Assembly: GCA_035610835.1 (NCBI GenBank)
Contig: CM069443.1
Span: 62,194,480-62,258,479 of the forward strand
Reading direction: 5' to 3'
DNA: 64,000 bases
Origin: Ophiura sarsii
Lineage: Eukaryota; Echinodermata; Ophiuroidea; Amphilepidida; Ophiuridae
The notes under the pieces were generated by a model. The model had not been told where the DNA came from, did no database searches, and was given only the letters and a program-made list of their open reading frames with translations. Numbering within the stretch: the stretch's first letter is position 1; every line of letters begins with the position of its first letter. This document shows positions 46,135-56,902 of the stretch, piece after piece. Both the position numbers and the translations under genes were made by a program.

Positions 46135-46624
46135 TTAAAGGCATATTATGTGATCTTTTCCAGGGAGCCCTCTATTTATGATTTGTTTTAGAAAGTAGGT
46201 TTTCTTGCAGATTTACATTTCTGATCGTAAATCATAAATATATTTAGATCTAAATTTAGATCCTCGGTTTACCCCGATCATGAAGCTAGCATACCCCATC
46301 TCTGATTGCCCCAATCCAGTGTCCATCGAGTGAGCGGAGCGAGGACCAACAACTCAAAATGGATAAATGTAAGGCTGGTCACTGGGCTGGTGGTCAGGAG
46401 GATGTATTCTATACATCTAGAGTTTAGGGTGAAAAATAAACTGTCCTGTGTTTATATTCACTTTTTAAACCATGATTTTGAAGTAATTAGGAATCATATC
46501 GCTCTGTAACTCAGAATATATTTATGATTTACTATCAGAAATGTAAATCTGCAAGAAACCTACTTTCTAAAAAATATCATGAATAGAGGGCGCCCATGGA
46601 AAAGATCACATAATATACCTTTAA
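46135..46624. mobile_element. TTAA fold-back family B, copy 2
   Basis: TTAA at 46135-46138 and 46621-46624. The arms match copy 1, but about 180 bp of unrelated sequence (46240-46425) sits in the left half, so it carries an insertion or rearrangement. Confidence 0.8.
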
Positions 46625-47271
46625 AGGAGCCACTCAGCCGATCATGTGTATCGCCATCCCTGTCAATATCGGCACAACGCCGCTATCTCTAGGTTCCAAA
46701 GCTACCGAAGCACGCTGAGTCTATCCTATATTACCGCTATTAGGAAGTCAGTTTACAACCATGCTCGTGTCAGGATTGAAACTCTATGAATGTTTGAATA
46801 TGAAAACCAAAAGGATATAGACTAATACCTTAATTAACCCACACTGCCTGCTTACGTCTCGAGACCCTACGGGTACTTAGGCGTGTTACGGAATCTTGAT
46901 GATTTTCAAACACTAAACAGGGCAACAATAGAGTCGGATAGTTGTGTGACAAACAACGCTCTCTGTGTGATCATCAATATTTGATCTGGTTTCTGTGGAT
47001 TTCTTGATGCCTCCTTGATGAGTTATACACTACTTAGTACTATAGGGAAAAAAGGTTTGACTTAAAAGATGTTTAATTCAGTCGAAAAGCTAGTGGCTCA
47101 CTCCTTTTCAAATCAAAGGTCACATTAACCTGCTCTTAATTCCTATGTGTACATGTCTCTGAAATAAGCACATTTATTTGATATTCTTTTTTTAATTTTC
47201 TCCATTCTTTCTTTCTTCCACGTTAAAATAACAAGTATTTCCCTATTCTTTCCTACCTCACTGCCCCAGTA
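46625..47271. other. Non-coding
   Basis: No supportable feature. Confidence 0.4.
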
Positions 47272-48700
47272 TGTTATCTACCGAAGATAGCACAACTTCT
47301 ACATTAAAATGATGAACAATACCCTTTTCTCCTCTCACATCACACTACCCCAGTGCACTATCTATTGAAGATATCACAAATTCCACATTAAAATGACAAA
47401 CTCCCTCTCGTCCTAAGACACTGCACTATTTACTGAAGATAGCACAAATTCCACATTAAAATGATGAACAATACCCTTCTTCTAGCGCACAACCCTTTCC
47501 CCCTTCTGTTGAGAGCAATAATTCCACATTTAATGATACAATATTCTCCTTTCCCATCACACTACCCCAGTGTACAATCTACCGAAGATATCACAAATTC
47601 CGGTTTAAAAAGACAAACTCCCCCACGTCCTAAGACACTGTACTATTTACTGAAGATATCACAAATTCCACATTAAAATGACAAACTCCCTCTCGTCCTA
47701 AGACACTGCACTATTTACTCAAGATAGCACAAATTCCACATTAAAATGACAAACTCCCTCTCGTCCTAAGACACTGTACTATTTACTGAAGATATCACAA
47801 ATTCCACATTAAAATGACAAACTCCCTCTCGTCCTAAGACACTGCACTATTTACTGAAGATAGCACAAATTCCACATTAAAATGATGAACAATACCCTTC
47901 TCCTTCCACACAACCCTTTTTCCTTCTGTTGAGAGCAATAATTCCACATTTAATGATACAATATTCTCCTCTCCCATCACACTACCCCAGTGTACAATCT
48001 ACCGAAGATATCACAAATTCCGCTTTAAAAAGACAAACTCCCCCACGTCCTAAGACACTGTACTATTTACTGAAGATATCACAAATTCCACATTAAAATG
48101 ACAAACTGCCCCTCGTCCTAAGACACTGTACTATTTACTGAAGATATCACAAATTCCACATTAAAATGACAAACTCCCCCTCGTCCTAAGACACTGTACT
48201 ATTTACTGAAGATAGCACAAATTCCACATTAAAATGATGAACAATACCCTTCTTCTAGCGCACAACCCTTTCCCCCTTCTGTTGAGAGCAATAATTCCAC
48301 ATTTAATGATACAATATTCTCCTCTCCCATCACACTACCCCAGTGTACAATCTACCGAAGATATCACAAATTCCGCTTTAAAAAGACAAACTCCCCCACG
48401 TCCTAAGACACTGTACTATTTACTGAAGATATCACAAATTCCACATTAAAATGATAAACTCCCCCTCGTCCTAAGACACTGTACTATTTACTGAAGATAA
48501 CACAAATTCCACATTAAAATGATGAACAATACCCTTCTTCTAGCGCACAACCCTTTCCCCCTTCTGTTGAGAGCAATAATTCCACATTTAATGATACAAT
48601 ATTCTCCTCTCTCATCACAATACCCCAGTGTACAATCTACAGAAGATAGCAACAATTCCACATTAAAATGATGACTCCCCTCCACCTAAGACACTTGCCC
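47272..48700. repeat. Satellite of 68-bp units with higher-order repeats
   Basis: The basic unit is about 68 bp with ctatttactgaagatatcac and attccacattaaaatgac. A divergent unit carrying aacaatacccttcttctagc and ctgttgagagcaataattcc recurs near 47461, 47880, 48234 and 48520, giving a higher-order period of about 290-420 bp depending on the number of simple units between. Two nearly identical 71-codon frames (47461-47676 and 48234-48449) are translations of the satellite. Confidence 0.93.
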
Positions 48701-49243
48701 TTGTGTTAACTACTGTAGACAGTAAGAATTCTAAAGTATAAAATGTTGAATCTTTTTGTTACATCACACTACTCCCTAAGTGCTATCTATTGGCTATCTT
48801 GAAATTTACCCTTACCTTTCCAACAAGTGCTATCTACTGAAGATAGCACAAGATCCACTGTAAAATATCAAACATTGGCTTTAATTGGTGAATCACTGTA
48901 TTGTCTGTCACTCAGTGATATAACAAAAAGGTGTGCATTATTTGATATCCAGACAGAATGCAACATCTCCTATGAACGCCTGTTCAAAAGGTCATAAGTA
49001 GTCATCTTTTCTCTGCGATATGGCAAATTGTTATTCCAAAATGGGTTTTTATTTCTGAAATATTATCATGTTATCTAGCAAATAATCATGATATGCGGGT
49101 AATAGAATACTTTGTCTGTCTGCAATTGATTATTAGTTGTATCAAATAACATCTAAAATATACAGTAATAAATGATGCTCCACTCACTCAAAACACGTTT
49201 TACACAAGAAGTGGCCTGTATTGGGCAGGCACAATCCTGGTTC
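48701..49243. other. Non-coding with one more hairpin unit
   Basis: An outlying gctatctactgaagatagc hairpin lies near 48829-48847. No gene. Confidence 0.5.
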
Positions 49244-49475
49244 TTAACACTTTCCACACGACAGTTTCAAAATTTCACAAAATGTTTTTAAAATGTCAAA
49301 ATTATTGAATGTCAAATTATTTGGAATCACCATGAGAAAGAAATGCATTAAAATAAGTACAAACATGCCTAGTTTTAGTTCAGTAATTCTTGAGATAGAC
49401 TTTGAAAGTTAGGAAAGGTTTCTAAAAGATCTGTTTTGAATATGGTAAAACTAATAGCTACGTGGAAAGTGTTAA
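49244..49475. mobile_element. TTAA-family A MITE, copy 3
   Basis: The best-preserved copy: TTAA at 49244-49247 and 49472-49475, ends cactttccac and gtggaaagtg. It is collinear with copies at 10265 and 32653. Confidence 0.85.
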
Positions 49476-49632
49476 TATAAAGGGCTTCAGAAATATTTTG
49501 GGGAAAATAGGATGTTAAGAAATAAAATAGTCTCAAGAGTTACTGATTAAAGTCCTCATGTCCCTGATTTTACAATGTTATTTATGATGGCCTTTTGTGT
49601 TCAGTTAAATGGGATAATTATATCCCGTCTCC

Positions 49633-50029
49633 TTAAAGTCATATATTTATGTGATCTTTTCCAAGTGACGCCCTCTATCCTTGATTTTAACTTTGAAAAC
49701 AGTTTTTTGTGCCGATTTGCATTTTTTGATCATAACCCCGACAACTTAATTTTCTGAGTGGTTTTATTGTTCGTAAATAGAATTCCATGGTTTGACACCG
49801 TCTTAATGCCATTTACAGTGTTTCTGGCTAAAATTGCAACTGTACACAAGTGAACAGAATAGTACGGAAAGCAGATTTCCATTATGATTTAGTAAATTTC
49901 TGTGATGATTTTTCACGGAAAATACAGTCAAGATAGATGTATGAGCAAAGTCTTTCCTGATAAGTCAAACATTGTAAGAGAGAAAAAATATGTGTACAAA
50001 ACTGAAAAGATCACATAATATTGCTTTAA
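49633..50029. mobile_element. TTAA fold-back family B, copy 3
   Basis: TTAA at 49633-49636 and 50026-50029, with atgtgatcttttcc at the left and gaaaagatcacataatat at the right. The interior resembles the relic at 34845-35032. Confidence 0.75.
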
Positions 50030-50123
50030 CGCAATCTCTTCTATTTCAATATGGTACATTCAATTTAAATGAAATTTCGGATTGGATATGAGAGTCTACT
50101 CATAACATTAGCAATCTGGTTCT

Positions 50124-50322
50124 ATGTACACTGCAAAAAGTGCAGAACACATGACGCGTTCAGAACATGTTCACGGTGTGTTCTCTAGGTGTTCCAGAAC
50201 ATGTTCAAAATGTAACAGATTTAGAACATGTTCTGAACGTGTTCTGGATATGTTCTGAACGATCAGAACATGTTCTATATCTGTTACATTTGAACACGTT
50301 CTGCAGTTTTTGCAGTGTACAT
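50124..50322. mobile_element. MITE with palindromic GAACATGTTC motifs
   Basis: The ends atgtacactgcaaaaa (50124-50139) and its inverse (50307-50322) are perfect. The interior holds four exact GAACATGTTC palindromes at 50163, 50197, 50224 and 50266, plus a variant at 50235. Confidence 0.85.
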
Positions 50323-50828
50323 TTTCTTTACCGACGCAATTTCTGTGCGTGTGATTTTGTATGTGTTTGAACTGAAACAGACTGATGATGGATTGCCGCC
50401 AGACACGAGGATTACAAAATCAGGAAGCAAACGCAAAAAAATCATGTGGAGTGTAATCTGCAAGCACATACCAGAGTGCATTTAATATTCACATCAAAAT
50501 TTTATCAAATGTAATCCATGACATTTGTATAATAGATGATAAGCGGACCTTGATGGTCATTCAAATCAATTGTGTCTATAAATTTAAATATTGTAGTGAC
50601 ACATATTATTATTAGCACATTTTTAAATTGGACAATTCCATTTAAAACCTGTCACACACCATTCAATTGTGTCTATAATTTTAAAGTTCAGAGTGACACA
50701 TAGAATTGGGTGTTGTAACAAACCTGACCATATTTGGTCATTTCGTTCAATTGTTTGTCTGTAGATAAACAATTGTCAATCATTGATTGACATAAAATGT
50801 AAATGAAGTAAAATAATTCTTTTATTAT
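50323..50828. other. Non-coding with a short duplication
   Basis: caattgtgtctata and a following gtgacacat occur twice (near 50567-50610 and 50664-50702). A caattgttt...aaacaattg hairpin lies near 50749-50776. No gene. Confidence 0.45.
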
Positions 50829-51086
50829 GTCTTGAGAAATAGTAAAGCAGGTTGTATAGCCTCCGACCCTATCCCTGTTTTCTTACTGAGCTCATGTATA
50901 GATATTAACGCACCTTTATTCATTCAGCCTTTCTCGATTTGAAAGTTTTGCAGATTAAGTTTGAAATTGAGAAAGACATGTCTGAATGAGACTTGCTAGG
51001 CCCATGAAGCCGTGTTAATATCTGCACACTTGCTCAGTAAAACAGGGATATGGTGGAGGCTATTCAACCTCCTTTGTTCTCAAGAC
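50829..51086. mobile_element. Fold-back MITE
   Basis: The ends gtcttgagaa and ttctcaagac are inverted. Much of each half pairs with the other, for example ccctgttttcttactgag with ctcagtaaaacaggg, and agatattaac with gttaatatct. 258 bp, non-coding. Confidence 0.8.
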
Positions 51087-51750
51087 TGAACCGATTTCCC
51101 AATATTGAACATTTGTTGGATTATTATGTCACCCTGATTATCGGGAATTACAAAGCTTTCTGGTTTTAAGGTTTATTTCATGGGGTTGCATACTTTCCCA
51201 ACTCATTTTTGTATTTCGGCTTAAAGCCTGTTCATACACACCCCCCACACCCCCATCGCTGGACATCATGTGAAGTTGATGGATATTCTATCTGCCACAA
51301 CGACAGACACCCAACCACCCCAATGACGCGAATATGAATGGGCCATCAATTGTACACGGCTGTTTGATCGCGTGTAAATTGTCCGATTTATAACTAATCT
51401 ACAACAACAGAGGGCAGCAGATATTTCTGTAAATCCCTAATCGATATATCGGTAAAGCTTCCGTGCAAGCTGCGTAACAAAGGATTATAGATAAAAGGGA
51501 TATGCACCAGTTAGGACGGGGGACTTTTAAAAACATTTTATCACTGCTAGATCCATTTTCTTATGTTCTTTGTTCATTTACTCAGTGTTTAGCTATTTAT
51601 ATGTGACGGTGGCCATTCATACAAGCCCGATTTTACTATTAAGTGGTTCTAATTAATTGCTTAGGTTTAAAAACTTGCTAAAATCCATCATTGTTATCAT
51701 ATATTTTTAAAATTAAGATGCGCTTTCAGATTTAGTGTTTTTATGTTTTT
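51087..51750. other. Non-coding
   Basis: No supportable feature. Confidence 0.4.
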
Positions 51751-52430
51751 ACGTCATTTATTCCGTCAAATGTGTCGCGGATTGATTAGTTAGATAAAAA
51801 AACATTATACGTAACTCAAAATGTGACATAATATCCCAAAAAGCAAATCGGGGGGGGGGGGGGGGGGGCACATTTTATATTTAGCCTTTTGAGCCTAGAC
51901 CACACTGTGAAAAAGAGTTTTTTCGTTGCGGTTTCAACGTGAACGTCATTTATTCCGTCAAATGTGTCGCGGATTGATTAGTTCGTTAAAAAAACATTAT
52001 ACGTAACTCAAAATGTGATATAATATCCAAAAAAGCAAATCGGGGGGCACATTTTAGATTTAGCCTTTTGGCCTAGGCCACGCTGTGAAAAAGAGTTTTT
52101 TCGTTGCGGTTTCAACGTGAACGTCATTTATTCCGTCAAATGTGTCGCGGATTGATTAGTTCGATAAAAAAACATTATACGTAAAAAAACCATTATACTC
52201 AAAATGTGATATAATATCCCAAAAAGCAAATCGGGGGGCACATTTTAGATTCAGCCTTTTGAGCCTGAGCCACGCTGTGAAAAAGAGTTTTTTCGTTGCG
52301 GTTTCAACGTGAACATCATTTATTCCGTCAAATGTGTCGCGGATTGATAATTTCGATAAAAAAACATTATACGTAACTCAAAATGTGATATAATATCCCA
52401 AAAAGCAAATCGGGAGGCACATTTTAACAA
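51751..52430. repeat. Tandem repeat, unit about 178-192 bp, 3.6 copies
   Basis: Units start near 51751, 51943, 52121 and 52313 with a cgtcatttattccgtcaaat-like motif. The first unit has a G19 run (51850-51868) where the other full units have G6. The last unit is partial. Confidence 0.9.
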
Positions 52431-52505
52431 ATTACCGTAATGTAATACTGGCATCCATTTTGAGAATCCAAATGACGAATACTAAAAGAAATACACGGTG
52501 TGAGC

Positions 52506-52922
52506 AGTAAAATGTGAAATTATAAACCAAATGTTTGGGGCCCGATACGAAAATGCAAGCATATTATGCACAAGAATTTTTTGTATTTAGTGTATGCAAC
52601 GTTAAATAAAAGAAAAGCAAAATGAACAAAATCAGTGTGAATGGTGCTTAGATTCGCGCTGTTGTAATGTCGGTCGCGTTGAGACACTGCAGTGACTGAT
52701 GTTTCGTAAGCAAACTTGAAAACGATGATACCAAAAAAATGTTAACATACAAACCAAATATTGGAGGCCCGGATACGAAAATGCAAGCATCTTATGCACA
52801 AGAAATTTTTGTATTTAGTGTATGAATAATACGATTTCCCGCTTGTCCAACGTTAAATAAGAGACTCTAGAGAGAGGCCAAATGAAAACAAATCAGTGTA
52901 AACAGTGCTTAGATTTGCGGCG
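52506..52922. repeat. Diverged direct duplication
   Basis: Two copies (about 52506-52660 and 52753-52922) share gatacgaaaatgcaagcat, attatgcacaagaa-type and caacgttaaataa blocks. The second has an extra segment before caacgttaaa. Confidence 0.75.
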
Positions 52923-53269
52923 CTGCGCATGATTGCACGTTGAGATATAGGACGGCGTACATAGTACATGCACTAAACTGGTTGGCGTGATAATCGAACT
53001 ATCGAAATTATTAAGAAACGTTAAGATGACGTCATAATAAATCGGACTGTCAAACAGCCGTGTGTAAATAGCTTGTGTCTAATGGTACAAGCGAACAAAT
53101 GTGTAGAAATATGTTGGAATCTTTTAATGATTAAAGACAATACACAAATATTAAGATTTTATGCACCAAATATTTTTGAACTGACTATGCAAACATTGTT
53201 CTTGTACAGTGTCGTAGCGAGGGTCAATGGTGCCTGGGGCAAGCATATATTCTATAGCACCCTTCTTGC

Positions 53270-53381
53270 AAATTCATCATCTAGCTGGATCAACAATTTA
53301 GTCGATACTCTGAATGATTGCGGTTTTAATAATGTTTGGTTTCTCCAAAATCAACTTAATCCAATTTGGCTAAAGAGAGCT
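53270..53381 (+). pseudogene. LINE ORF2 C-terminal region, part 1 (interrupted)
   Basis: The reading frame from about 53270 contains SSSSWINNLVDTL and ends at WLKRA just before the insertion at 53382. The pattern (SW..N...L...G..NVW) is typical of the region after the reverse transcriptase in CR1/L2-like non-LTR retrotransposons. The open frame extends upstream to 53073 without recognisable similarity. It continues in the same frame at 56105 after removal of the composite element. Confidence 0.7.
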
Positions 53382-53655
53382 ACAATCAAGGAAAATAATA
53401 GTTGGCACACTTGACGCAACTCATTACAACTATCCCCGTGCTCGCAATTGAGATCACACTTGGGACATAGCATTGTTTAATAGAAAGCAAAAGTCTCCCC
53501 CTTTCTTATATCCTTCCCCATCCCCCATCAATCAATGTTGGGGGAACTGCCAAGGCTTCTGATAATATGACTCGGATCAACATTGCCTCCGGGGAGAGGG
53601 GCGGGTTTTTCCCGTAATTAGGACAAAGTGTGCCAACCTTATTTTCCTTGATTGT
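53382..53655 (+). repeat. 274-bp terminal repeat, left copy
   Basis: Itself MITE-like: inverted ends of about 30 bp containing acaatcaaggaaaataa and gttggcacactt. Same orientation as the right copy. Confidence 0.93.
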
Positions 53656-54282
53656 CTGAGTCATTTGCTAAAAAAATCATCTGTGTTAAGTCTTTTGGCT
53701 ATAACATGAGATTAAACAAAGATTTCTTCACCAGATTTGGAGGACAGATAGGTTATAACATTGGTCACGTGTTCAAACATTATGCATCAACGTACTTTTA
53801 GGGACCGGTCAATTTTAAATAAGGAGGTATATTTTTCACTTAAAATGCCCGTGAAACTATAGACATGACCAGTTATTTAAATTCAGATGGATGCTCGACC
53901 TCATATATCATCAGCTAAACGTTGAGAAAACATCTTCCCGTCGTTTATATATATCTCAAGACCAGTATCTATATATCTATATATCTTAATACCAGTGTCT
54001 ATATAACTTAAAAATATAGACCCAACATGAAATATGCCTGTTTTGTTTTGACAATAAATCAAAGTTGTCAAGCCATGCGTCAATCGTAACATTACGCCCA
54101 TATATAAGAATGAGTACATCTGCACTCTTTGAATTAACATGATTAAGTATAACAAAACGGTACCAAAATCAAGGACATTATGATTATTCAAGAAATAGAA
54201 GACACAATGATAGTGCTGATTAAAACAAATAATGCAAATCATGATTGTTAGAAAAAAAGAAGCAACAAATAATTAATTATCG

Positions 54283-54927
54283 AATAGAAGCTTAGACAAG
54301 GATTCGAACCCGGGCCAGCGGCGTGCAAGTCTCATATGTTAACCGCTACACCAACCGGGCATGTGTGCATGTTAAAACTGAATTATACGCTATCAATGCT
54401 CGTGTGGTGAATCAATATCAACGGTACACCATAACAAATTATTAAATGTGTCATTGTTACGAAATACAGAGCTGATTTTTCAATGGATAAGGGATTAGAG
54501 GACAAATACCATTCGTATAGACCCTTTTTAAGCAAGGATAAATCACCGCATACCCACCTTTGAACGGTGTACCATTGCTGAAATAAGATAAATCTAAAGT
54601 CATATATGTTTTATTTCATCAGGGTGAACCGTTAAAACATACCGAAGATGCTACTCATTTCTTCTAAAAGATAGCCTATTAGTTTCACATTGTCCACTAA
54701 ACACTAATCCATTGAGAAAAAAAAGTTTTGCATTTCATAATAATGAGAAATTTGATGAGCATTTATGGTGTACCGTTGCAATGATTCACCGCTGCAATAA
54801 CAATGCACGTGTATTGATAGCGTATAATTCAATTACAACATGCACACACGCCCGGTTGGTGTAGTGGTTAACATATCAGACTTCCACGCCGCTGGCCCAG
54901 GTTCGAATCCTTGCCCAAGCTTCTATT
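54283..54927. repeat. Large inverted repeat with tRNA-like arms
   Basis: Arms of about 150 bp (54283-54430 and 54767-54927) are imperfect reverse complements. Each carries a tRNA-like sequence: 54294-54360 on minus and 54850-54917 on plus, with A-box ttggtgtagtggttaac and B-box ggttcgaatcc. The T-stem and acceptor are poorly paired, so these are SINE-like heads and not tRNA genes. Confidence 0.8.
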
Positions 54928-55055
54928 TTTCTTCTTCTTGTGTGTGCTTCTAAGCTTATTTCTAAACGATCATAAATTCCATTTTTTAAATAATCGGCAC
55001 ATTATCTTAGAGTTTTGTCTTCATGGCGCATTATTTGATATATGTGACTTTATTT

Positions 55056-55513
55056 ATTTTCCATAATTTCATATTTTAATGCTAAGAACATAACATGTCA
55101 TTGTGTCATTAATTGCTATCTTCTGAAGATAGTGATGTTTGCATGAACTATAACAATGGCAAGGCCTATTATACACCTATAGTCGCACACAATTAACATA
55201 CAGAGACAGCGATAGTAAATAATGACCAGTCCCTAATACACAAAGTGACTTTTCGTTCTATCTTTGTTTGTATTAGCCATTCTGTTTATGTGGCTTTGTT
55301 TATTTTGTAAATAAATGTTATTATTATTATTTTCCATGATTATATATTTTAATGCTACGAACATAACATGGCACTGTGTCATTAATTGCTATCTTCTGAA
55401 GATAGTAATGTTTGCATGAACTATAACAATTGCAAGGCCTATTATAGACCTATAGTCGCACACATTTAATATACAGAGACAGCGTTAGTAATTAATGGCC
55501 AGTCCCTAATACA
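55056..55513. repeat. Tandem duplication, period 273 bp
   Basis: Two copies share ttgctatcttctgaagatag, gcatgaactataacaat and cctatagtcgcacaca. Sequence from 55250 to 55325 is found only between them. Confidence 0.8.
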
Positions 55514-55830
55514 CTTTTGTCTGACTTTATATGCCGTTTATCAAATGTTGATTAGAAATCAATTAATACATATACGAACTCTAACTGTTCTTCAACATTT
55601 TGTTTCACATCCATGAAAATAAATTGTAAAAATAACATGTTTTGACGTATATGTTGCCTAAGTATTGACTGACCAATCCCTAAATGACGTAATTGATGCT
55701 TGTAACTTTTAGGGAATGTTGACAATATACCCTACAATAATCGTGCAAAACCTCATTAGCCTTGGACATTTGGTTCTAAAGTTATAGCCAAAAAACCAAT
55801 CCCAGATGGTGAATTTAGGATTTCGCTCAG

Positions 55831-56104
55831 ACAATCAAGGAAAATAATAGTTGGCACACTTGACGCAACTCATTACAACTATCCCCGTGCTCGCAATTGA
55901 GATCACACTTGGGACATAGCACTGTTTAATAGAAAGCAAAAGTCTCCCCCTTTCTTATATCCTTCCCCATCCCCCATCAATCAATGTTGGGGGAACTGCC
56001 AAGGCTTCTGATAATATGACTCGGATCAACATTGCCTCCGGGGAGAGGGGCGGGTTTTTCCCGTAATTAGGACAAAGTGTGCCAACCTTATTTTCCTTGA
56101 TTGT
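55831..56104 (+). repeat. 274-bp terminal repeat, right copy
   Basis: Matches 53382-53655 with one substitution seen. Confidence 0.93.
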
Positions 56105-56549
56105 AGCTATATCACGCAGGCTTGCTGATATTGATATACAGAACTGGTCTAGTGAGGTTGACCAAAATACTTTTTGTACTAATTATAGATGCTTCAAAGC
56201 TAATCCATCTTTCGAAGATTATCTTACTAAATTAGACAATGGTAACAGATTTCTCCTTACAAGATTTCGTTGCAGGAACATTAAATTTCCTAACAATATG
56301 AATAGATTTAGTGCCATTAATGATGACAAAACCTGTAAATTATGTACTGTTGATAGCATAGGTGATGAATATCACTATCTGTTTGACTGTAACTTCTTCA
56401 TCACACAGAGAACAAAATATGTATTACCACACATTCCAAGACATTCAACTAACTCCAAAATGTTTGACTTATTAAACTCAAACAATATTATGGTGCTCTT
56501 GAACCTCAGCAGATTTATAAAAATTCTGAATGTAAAGTTTTCTTCCTAA
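56105..56549 (+). pseudogene. LINE ORF2 C-terminal region, part 2
   Basis: Continues the frame of 53270-53381. From the junction it reads AISRRLADIDIQNW, then RFRCRNIKFPNN and the zinc-binding motif CKLCTVDSIGDEYHYLFDC (CX2CX9HX4C), then a natural end at 56547-56549. This Cys/His motif near the C-terminus is typical of CR1/L2-type LINE ORF2 proteins. The endonuclease and the catalytic RT core are absent from the window, so the copy was 5'-truncated before or after the insertion. Confidence 0.78.
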
Positions 56550-56896
56550 TTGTGTGCTCATGTTTTTATTATCTTTATCTTATTTTTAATATTTTTATAC
56601 AGTATGTCCTTATTTTTATTTGTCCACATAAGTTTGTATACCATTATCTTTTTTTCTTTTTTCTTTTCTTTAGTGAACGTAATACTTTAGTCCTTATAAT
56701 TGCTAATGTGTTATTTATTACATGTAGTTCCGTACCGTAGTATAGTAATTTAATTAGTTGCAATATAATCTATCATTGTTTTCGCGCTATAGCGCCATCA
56801 ATCTGTATCGTGTTTTTGACTATCTCTAATACCCGGAAGGGGTCTATAGAGATTAAATAAAAGTTCAAAGGGTAACCTTTGAACCGAAACTGAAAC
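56550..56896 (+). mobile_element. LINE 3' untranslated region
   Basis: T-rich sequence following the LINE stop, ending with acccggaaggggtctataga, a palindromic gttcaaagggtaacctttgaa-like stretch and a short gaaactgaaactga repeat. The 3' end near 56896 is inferred from that tail. Confidence 0.5.
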
Positions 56897-56902
56897 TGAT
56901 CA

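Larger units (their letters stand above)
53382..56104. mobile_element. 2.7-kb composite element with 274-bp terminal direct repeats
   Basis: Flanked by AGCT at 53378-53381 and 56105-56108. Both ends are a 274-bp repeat (53382-53655 and 55831-56104) in the same orientation, with one difference seen (cattg/cactg). Each 274-bp unit has its own inverted ends (acaatcaaggaaaataa ... its inverse). Just inside the units, the core has its own inverted ends beginning ctgag and sharing ttttggctataac. The core contains an inverted pair of tRNA-like arms and a 273-bp-period tandem duplication. No coding region. It is not a standard LTR element: no TG...CA ends, and no primer-binding site recognised. Confidence 0.85.

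Noticed and set aside
47461..48449. Two nearly identical 71-codon genes
   Set aside because: They are translations of repeated satellite units.
47272..48700. CRISPR array
   Set aside because: Units are contiguous with no unique spacers, and the context is a eukaryotic satellite.
53382..56104. LTR retrotransposon with 274-bp LTRs
   Set aside because: The 4-bp duplication and high identity fit, but the ends are AC...GT with 30-bp inverted repeats, and I see no primer-binding site, polypurine tract or coding region.
53382..56104. TA target duplication (Tc1/mariner type) for the composite element
   Set aside because: TA can be read at both ends, but restoring the site with TA breaks the LINE frame, whereas AGCT keeps it.
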